Program-made: the position numbers and the translations under genes | The notes under the pieces: generated by a model | Seen by the model: the letters and a program-made list of their open reading frames with translations, nothing else | What the model was told of the DNA's origin: nothing | The model's database searches: none | In this document: positions 1 to 3,878 of the stretch, in pieces | How the letters are laid out: every line of letters starts with the position of its first letter | Position numbering within the stretch: position 1 is the stretch's first letter | Source: Candidatus Nitrosopumilus sp. | GTDB taxonomy: Archaea; Thermoproteota; Nitrososphaeria; Nitrososphaerales; Nitrosopumilaceae | Direction of reading: 5' to 3' | DNA length: 6,656 nt | NCBI GenBank assembly: GCA_016784625.1 | Contig: JADHUF010000063.1 | Coordinates: forward strand, 1 to 6,656

Positions 1-33
1 AGTGAGAAACAGTTAGTATTAGATATTCTCACT
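1..33. repeat. 8-bp inverted repeat with 17-bp spacer
   Basis: AGTGAGAA at 1-8 is the exact reverse complement of TTCTCACT at 26-33. The arms share the AGTGAG/CTCACT word with the palindrome at 68-81, so this is probably another member of the same repeat family. Its left side is cut by the window edge. Confidence 0.5.
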
Positions 34-146
34 TGGAAAAAAGTTAGGAAACCCAAAACTAGCTAAAACTCACTAGTGAGTCTGCTAAAAAATGACAGAA
101 AAGTTAGAAATAGACATTTTTAGAAATTACTAAAACTCACTAGTGA
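1..146. repeat. Degenerate tandem repeats with palindromic cores
   Basis: A 17-bp direct repeat, CTAAAACTCACTAGTGA, occurs at 63-79 and again at 130-146. In the first copy it forms part of a perfect 14-bp palindrome, ACTCACTAGTGAGT (68-81); in the second the palindrome is trimmed to 10 bp, TCACTAGTGA (137-146). Each copy is preceded by AAAAGTTAG (39-47 and 99-107), so two imperfect units of roughly 60-67 bp can be aligned. The window opens with AGTGAGAA, which may be the tail of another unit cut by the edge. All frames are rich in stops and I see no gene here. The role is unknown: operator sites, a decayed repeat array or a mobile-element remnant are all possible. Confidence 0.7.
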
Positions 147-183
147 CAAAGAATAATGCTTTTATTTTGGTAGAAAATTTTCT

Positions 184-205
184 TACTGGACACCCTACTG
201 GACAC
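184..205. repeat. Short direct repeat TACTGGACAC x2
   Basis: TACTGGACAC is present at 184-193 and 196-205, separated by CC, giving a 12-bp period. It lies in the non-coding stretch between the palindromic repeats and the end of the orphan gene. On the plus strand it falls in a short stop-bounded frame (183-275) with no start codon. Its function is unknown. Tandem protein-binding half-sites or a slipped-strand duplication are the simplest explanations. Confidence 0.6.
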
Positions 206-255
206 AAAAAGTTCAGTGAAAGGAACAAAAATTGCCGGAATCAATATTTTAAAAA
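206..255 (-). terminator. Possible T-tract terminator after the 116-codon gene
   Basis: Read on the minus strand, the 60 nt beyond the stop codon at 265-267 contain three runs of five T (complement of A runs at 251-255, 227-231 and 206-210). Archaeal intrinsic termination generally uses runs of T without needing a hairpin, so this is a plausible termination zone. In AT-rich DNA such runs are common, so the call is weak. Confidence 0.3.
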
Positions 256-264
256 CTAAGAGCG

Positions 265-615
265 TTAGATTATAGAATTTCTGAAATCACTGATTGAAGA
301 CATTGTGTTTTTTGTCTCATGGCCTATATCATGAATAGTTGCACCATTGTATTTTTTATCAAGATATCGTCCTGCAACTATCATTGGTCCGCCAACTGCA
401 CAAGTAACACCAGTAGGTTCAGGAACCCATAACATCAAAAACCCAATTTTCTGAAGTTTTTTACCATGAGCAGGAGCTTTTTGAAGATCACCTAAAGAGC
501 GTACAGTGTGCCTATCATCCATATCAGCAATTTCAGAATACAAATTTGCTCGACGTTTAGCTGATTCAGAAGATTTCTTAATTGCATCTAGTCGTGCCTT
601 TAGGGGATCAATCAT
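265..615 (-). CDS. Conserved-looking orphan protein of unknown function (116 aa)
   Basis: I do not recognise this protein. The N-terminus (about residues 1-56) is charged and probably helical, with many Lys/Arg. Residues 57-82 form a hydrophobic, glycine- and proline-containing stretch with a central PEPTG and a VGGP motif. That stretch is too broken by Pro and Gly to be a confident membrane helix, but it could be a membrane-associated hairpin. The C-terminal part is polar and Ser/Asn-rich. The ATG is supported by a Shine-Dalgarno-like GAGG five nucleotides upstream (complement of 621-624), unlike most other genes here, which look leaderless. The gene is divergent from the MntR gene with 136 bp between them. 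The single long frame, a good ribosome site and amino-acid composition like the neighbours suggest that it is real. Confidence 0.7.
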   Translation of the reverse strand: MIDPLKARLDAIKKSSESAKRRANLYSEIADMDDRHTVRSLGDLQKAPAHGKKLQKIGFLMLWVPEPTGVTCAVGGPMIVAGRYLDKKYNGATIHDIGHETKNTMSSISDFRNSII

Positions 616-620
616 TACAG

Positions 621-642
621 CCTCTAATTTAGAAAAAATTAG
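621..642 (-). promoter_or_regulatory. Ribosome binding site with adjacent small hairpin
   Basis: On the minus strand GAGG (complement of 621-624) lies 5 nt before the ATG of the orphan gene. Immediately upstream, CTAATTT (624-630 on the plus strand) and AAATTAG (636-642) form a perfect 7-bp inverted repeat with a 5-nt loop. In the transcript this hairpin would abut and share one base with the ribosome site. The stem is almost all A/T, so it would be weak. Regulation by it is only a possibility. Confidence 0.45.
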
Positions 643-710
643 TTAAGATTCAATGATCAATTACAGTCACTTGCAGGTCAACAAAGGATAGCTAAAATTA
701 TTAGAAAAAG

Positions 711-736
711 ACATCCAATTATACTAGATTGGATGT
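711..736. promoter_or_regulatory. Candidate MntR operator (9-8-9 palindrome)
   Basis: ACATCCAAT (711-719) and ATTGGATGT (728-736) are perfect inverted copies separated by 8 bp. The dyad ends 15 bp before the start codon of the MntR-type repressor. Dimeric winged-helix repressors of the DtxR/MntR family bind dyads of roughly this size and are often autoregulated, so this is the obvious candidate operator. The spacer overlaps the likely TATA box, so occupancy would block TBP. The dyad is seen directly; its function is inferred. Confidence 0.65.
719..726 (+). promoter_or_regulatory. Probable TATA box of the MntR gene
   Basis: TTATACTA is centred about 29-30 nt before the ATG at 752. Archaeal TATA boxes are centred some 26-27 nt before the transcription start, so the transcript would begin at about 749, essentially leaderless. 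That fits the lack of a Shine-Dalgarno sequence before this gene. The box sits in the spacer of the palindrome. Confidence 0.5.
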
Positions 737-751
737 AGATACAAAGATTAC

Positions 752-1216
752 ATGAAATCTAAAAATTCCAAAAGACTAGATTCGATAAAAGCAGCTCATC
801 AATCAGAGAGAAAACAATCCAGTACAAGGATGGAGGATTATTTAGAAATAATTTTAGAACTAGTTGACTTGAAAGGATATGCAACAACATTAGATATTTC
901 AAGATACATGGGAGTAAGTGCACCTAGTGTCACTAAGATGTTGCAAAGATTAGACGAAAATGGATTTTTAGAATATGAAAAATATCATGGAATTAATCTC
1001 ACAGATAAAGGGATACAAATCGCAGATGGGATTAGACAAAAACATGGAATTTTACTAGAATTTTTTGAGATTTTAGGAGTTGGATATGATACTGCAAATA
1101 AAGATACAGAAGGAATAGAACATCACCTAAATCCAAAAACAATAAAACAATTGAGAAAATTTATCACTTTTCTTAAAGCAAACCCCAAGATAATTGAAAA
1201 TTTTAAAAATCTTTAA
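752..1216 (+). CDS. mntR: MntR-type manganese-responsive transcriptional repressor (DtxR family)
   Basis: A 154-residue metalloregulator with an N-terminal winged helix-turn-helix (about residues 27-90; recognition region around SAPSVTKMLQRLDENGFL) and a C-terminal metal-binding and dimerisation domain (about 91-142). Compared from memory with Bacillus subtilis MntR, it aligns without gaps at an offset of 21 residues. All six Mn(II) ligands of MntR have identical counterparts: D29, E32, H98, E120, E123 and H124, the last three inside a DTEGIEHHL motif. Asp at the first ligand position and Glu at the fourth mark the manganese type rather than the iron-sensing DtxR/IdeR type. There is no C-terminal SH3-like domain, as in MntR. 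The extra 21 N-terminal residues are basic and polar. An internal ATG at 830 would remove them, but the TATA spacing favours 752. It is expected to repress manganese-uptake genes, none visible here, and probably itself. The 3' end overlaps the convergent ATPase gene by 14 bp. Confidence 0.9.
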   Translation: MKSKNSKRLDSIKAAHQSERKQSSTRMEDYLEIILELVDLKGYATTLDISRYMGVSAPSVTKMLQRLDENGFLEYEKYHGINLTDKGIQIADGIRQKHGILLEFFEILGVGYDTANKDTEGIEHHLNPKTIKQLRKFITFLKANPKIIENFKNL

Positions 1217-3023
1217 GAAAAATCTGTATATCATTTTGGGAAGATGCAAGTTTCATAAGGCTTCTTGCAATAGTAGAACGTTTTGGAATTTTTATTTGTC
1301 CTTTTTTACCAATTTTTACAGATGTAACATATTTGTCATCAACATAAACATCAGCATGCATTGATGTGTATTCTTTACTAACAGTTAGAAGCAATGATGT
1401 ATTTGATTCTGAGAAAGTGAAAGGTAGATCATTTGCCATTCCAGATGAATGTTCAGAATTTTTTTGAACAACATCAATGTGAACTTTAAGAAATTTTTCA
1501 ATTTCATTAATGTTTGAGCCTCCTTTTCCTATAATGGATGCGATATACTGCTCATCTACTAGTACTTTGACTCTATTATCAGATAAAATTTCAACTTGAA
1601 CCTGAGGATCATATCTTTTAAAAGTTTCTCGTATTTTATCTTCTGCAAGCTTTTCAATTCCAACTTTTTGGACTCTTTTTGAGACGGGGACAATAACATT
1701 TTCTTCTCCAAACGTATAGATTTCATGTTCTAACACTTTATCATCAAAATTTCTAATTTCTATTACGGGTCTTGCCAAATCTGACTCTGTCATTCCAGAA
1801 GGAACTTTGACTTTTAATTCCAATTCATAGATTTTATTGATTCGTCCATCTTTTACAAACACAACAGTATCCAAAACATTTGGGATTATTCCAAGTTCAA
1901 TTTTTCCAATGAATCGTTGAATTGCATCTAAAGGAGAATTTGCATGGACAACTCCAACCATACCAACTCCAGTTAATCGTAAATCAGCAAATGTTCTAAA
2001 GTCTTCTCGTCTTCTTATTTCATCAAAAATAGTATAATCAGGACGGACAAGTAACAAAATATCAGCAGTATTATCAAAACTCCCATCTAGTTTACTATAT
2101 TGAGTAACTCCAGGATCAACTTGCAAGTCACGTGGAGATTCAAATGTTTTAACAATTTTTCCTTTATTATGATAGAAATTTGCAAGTCCAGATGCTAGAG
2201 TACTTTTTCCAGAACCAGGAGCACCAGAAATTAGAATTCCTTCAGCAGCATCAGTAAAACGTTTCATTAACTCTTCAGAAATATCATAATCTTCAAGAGA
2301 CAGTTTTACAATTGGATGAACAATAGTTATTTCAAATGATTCGGAAAATGGTGTGTGAGTAATTGCTATACGATAATCATCATGTTGAATTACAGATGCG
2401 CCAATCTTGGAGATTTCAATAGTACTTGAATTAGATATATTTGCCACATCAAATATTTGCGATGAAATCAATTCCAAATAATCTCTTGATAAAATATCAT
2501 CATTAATTTTAGTCAGTAATGACTCTCCAGGTTTTCCTTTTTTTGCTAAAGGATGTTGATTTTCTTTTAGATGAACACTCATAGTCTCGGCATCAAAAAA
2601 TTTTAGGAATTCCAGTGTTTCATTTTTTATAATAGGTTTAAGAAAAATAGTTTCAACACCTTCAGCTTGTGCTACTAAATGCTGTACATTATCAGAAGTA
2701 TAGAGAACAGCATTATTTTGTTTAGCTAAATCAGTAATGATGGCATCAATTCTACCAGTCCCAGCAAGTTTGATATCATCAGTTGATGGATGTGAGCCTT
2801 TCAAAACTATTTCCAAACCAAAACTTCCAGATAATTCTTTAAGTTTTTGAATTTTTTCTAGTCCAACAAATCCTTGCTTTTTTTTACTTGAAGCTTGAGA
2901 TTGGAGTTCATCTAAAACTGCTTGAGGGATTATAATTTCAGAATTTCTAATAGAACCTGATTCTATTCGAGCAATTAATTGCCCATTAATTATAACACTA
3001 GTATCAGCAACAATTTTTGACAA
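1203..3023 (-). CDS. PIN domain / VirB11-PilT-like ATPase / KH protein (PINA family)
   Basis: A 606-residue three-part protein of a widespread archaeal family. Residues 1-130 are a PIN nuclease fold with the expected acidic residues D7, E39, D93 and D111. Residues about 235-400 form a secretion-type RecA ATPase: Walker A GAPGSGKST (267-275), Walker B IFDE (D334, E335) and a VHAN box with H360. Residues about 475-520 are a KH fold with GKGG at 499-502. A further 80-residue tail ends in a basic GKKGQIKIPKR stretch. Sulfolobus PINA is a hexameric ATPase that works with Hjc and Hjm on Holliday junctions, so a role in DNA branch migration or repair is the best guess; RNA work is also possible because of PIN plus KH. 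The start is TTG: an in-frame TAA lies two codons upstream and no in-frame ATG occurs before residue 148. It is 36 bp downstream of the receiver gene with no clear promoter, so co-transcription is likely. Confidence 0.88.
   Translation of the reverse strand: MSKIVADTSVIINGQLIARIESGSIRNSEIIIPQAVLDELQSQASSKKKQGFVGLEKIQKLKELSGSFGLEIVLKGSHPSTDDIKLAGTGRIDAIITDLAKQNNAVLYTSDNVQHLVAQAEGVETIFLKPIIKNETLEFLKFFDAETMSVHLKENQHPLAKKGKPGESLLTKINDDILSRDYLELISSQIFDVANISNSSTIEISKIGASVIQHDDYRIAITHTPFSESFEITIVHPIVKLSLEDYDISEELMKRFTDAAEGILISGAPGSGKSTLASGLANFYHNKGKIVKTFESPRDLQVDPGVTQYSKLDGSFDNTADILLLVRPDYTIFDEIRRREDFRTFADLRLTGVGMVGVVHANSPLDAIQRFIGKIELGIIPNVLDTVVFVKDGRINKIYELELKVKVPSGMTESDLARPVIEIRNFDDKVLEHEIYTFGEENVIVPVSKRVQKVGIEKLAEDKIRETFKRYDPQVQVEILSDNRVKVLVDEQYIASIIGKGGSNINEIEKFLKVHIDVVQKNSEHSSGMANDLPFTFSESNTSLLLTVSKEYTSMHADVYVDDKYVTSVKIGKKGQIKIPKRSTIARSLMKLASSQNDIQIFLKDF
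1281..1308 (+). terminator. Possible T-rich termination zone after mntR
   Basis: About 65-90 nt beyond the mntR stop the plus strand becomes T-rich, with a run of five T around 1289-1293 and six T at 1302-1307. This could end the mntR transcript inside the 3' part of the convergent gene, producing a short antisense overlap. T runs are frequent in this AT-rich DNA, so the call is weak. Confidence 0.25.
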
Positions 3024-3059
3024 GATTTAATTCAATTATTATTAATTTCATGCACTAAA

Positions 3060-3422
3060 TTACTTTGCTAAAATATCAGATATTGTGGTTAAGACGACTT
3101 TAAAATCAAACGGCTTTGAAATGTGAGATGTTGCACCACCATCTAAACATTGTTGGATAGTTTTTTGATCATCACTTGCAGTGATTAAGATTATTTTTGC
3201 ATTAGCATCATATTTCATTACTTCTTTTACAACAGTAAATCCATCTTTTTTTGGCATAGCCAAATCAAGAAGAAGGACATCAGGGTTATGTTTTTGATAA
3301 AGATCAACAGCTTCTGCACCATCACATCCTTCTGCAACTATCTCATGTTCTCCAATTGATAAAATATCTTTTAAAACTAACCGAATTGCATCAGAATCAT
3401 CTGCGATAAGTATTCTTGCCAT
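3060..3422 (-). CDS. Single-domain response regulator (CheY-like receiver)
   Basis: A stand-alone receiver of 120 residues, the usual size. The acidic pocket is D8 and D9, the phospho-acceptor is D53 in VLLLDLAMPKKDG, the switch Thr is T81 in ILITAS, and the conserved Lys is K103 in SKP. The aromatic switch position of CheY-type proteins is occupied by His (H100). With no output domain it must act by protein contact or as a phosphate carrier. Its neighbours are an Hpt protein 40 bp upstream on the same strand and a membrane histidine kinase beyond, which points to a phosphorelay. It also appears to have its own promoter, so it may be made in excess of Hpt. The family is certain; the partner and output are inferred. 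Confidence 0.93.
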   Translation of the reverse strand: MARILIADDSDAIRLVLKDILSIGEHEIVAEGCDGAEAVDLYQKHNPDVLLLDLAMPKKDGFTVVKEVMKYDANAKIILITASDDQKTIQQCLDGGATSHISKPFDFKVVLTTISDILAK

Positions 3423-3442
3423 TAATGTTGAAAGTATTTTTC

Positions 3443-3450
3443 CATATAAA
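3443..3450 (-). promoter_or_regulatory. Probable TATA box of the receiver gene
   Basis: On the minus strand TTTATATG (complement of 3443-3450), within a T-rich stretch, is centred about 25 nt before the ATG at 3422. This would start transcription at or next to the A of the start codon, giving a leaderless mRNA. There is no Shine-Dalgarno sequence before the ATG, which agrees. It lies in the 40-bp gap after the Hpt gene. Confidence 0.5.
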
Positions 3451-3462
3451 AAATGTCCACTA

Positions 3463-3819
3463 TTATGGATTAGATGAAAAATGTTTTAATTTCCCAAACA
3501 TGGAACTGAGATCATAATTAGATTCATTCATAGAGTTTTTCATCAATTGTATTGATTCTGTCAAGATATCAAAAATCCCTTCAGTTTTTTGACCTTCAAT
3601 TGCTTTCTTCAATATATTATCTAATAATGAAGATAATTTTCCAAGTTCTTCTTTACCCATCATAGGTGCCAATCCTTTAATTTTATGAGTAGATTTTTGA
3701 AACTCATCAGATTTAACATAAACATCATCATTATTTTCACATGAATTTAGGATATTTTCTAAATTGAGGAGTTCTTCATGGATTTCCTTTGTTGCAAGTA
3801 CAATGAATTCATCAGACAT
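3463..3819 (-). CDS. Stand-alone histidine phosphotransfer (Hpt) protein, CheA-P1-like
   Basis: A 118-residue all-helical protein. The motif STHKIKGLAPMMG (residues 43-55) matches the Hpt/CheA P1 signature, with H45 as the predicted phosphorylated His and K48/G49 at the usual positions. The following segment (EELGKLSSLLDNIL, 57-70) resembles the next helix of CheA P1 domains more than the YojN/ArcB type. No kinase, CheW-like or receiver domain is attached, and 118 residues is about one Hpt domain. It probably passes phosphate between receivers; which ones is unknown, although the adjacent single-domain receiver is the obvious candidate. The gene is divergent from the membrane kinase with 59 bp between their starts and precedes the receiver by 40 bp. 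The ATG has no Shine-Dalgarno sequence but lies about 30 nt from a TATA-like element. Confidence 0.85.
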   Translation of the reverse strand: MSDEFIVLATKEIHEELLNLENILNSCENNDDVYVKSDEFQKSTHKIKGLAPMMGKEELGKLSSLLDNILKKAIEGQKTEGIFDILTESIQLMKNSMNESNYDLSSMFGKLKHFSSNP

Positions 3820-3843
3820 GATTTACAACTAATAGAATTTACC

Positions 3844-3855
3844 CATATTTTTATA
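3844..3855. promoter_or_regulatory. Shared bidirectional TATA element between hpt and kinase genes
   Basis: The sequence CATATTTTTATA occupies the middle of the 59-bp divergent gap. Read on the plus strand, TTTTTATA (3848-3855) is centred about 27-28 nt before the kinase ATG at 3879. Read on the minus strand, TATAAAAATATG is centred about 30 nt before the Hpt ATG at 3819. No second good TATA candidate exists in the gap at suitable spacing, and neither gene has a Shine-Dalgarno sequence. Both transcripts would therefore be leaderless or nearly so and start from one TBP site. The positions are seen; promoter function is inferred. Confidence 0.5.
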
Positions 3856-3878
3856 CCCTATGAAAGATATTTTTTGAT

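Noticed and set aside
97..132. A 13-codon ORF (MTEKLEIDIFRNY) within the repeat region
   Set aside because: It is too short, its stop falls at the edge of the second repeat, and it has no promoter or ribosome site that stands out.
1..150. Possible CRISPR array from the repeated palindromic 17-mer
   Set aside because: Only two full copies are present, with a 50-bp non-identical interval that itself contains related sequence, uneven spacing and no cas genes in the window.
415..427. GGTTC..GAACC inverted repeat that recalls a tRNA T-arm
   Set aside because: It lies inside the orphan coding region (PEPTG segment), the loop is only 2 nt, and no acceptor or anticodon stems flank it.
1203..3023. 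VapC-type toxin of a toxin-antitoxin system, because of the N-terminal PIN domain
   Set aside because: Toxins are single-domain proteins of about 130 residues with a small antitoxin gene just upstream; this is a 606-residue fusion and the upstream gene is a receiver.
3006..3051. A 15-codon ORF on the minus strand (ATG at 3051) overlapping the TTG start of the ATPase gene
   Set aside because: It is too short, in another frame, and has no ribosome site; it could affect translation of the ATPase gene but nothing in the sequence demonstrates that.
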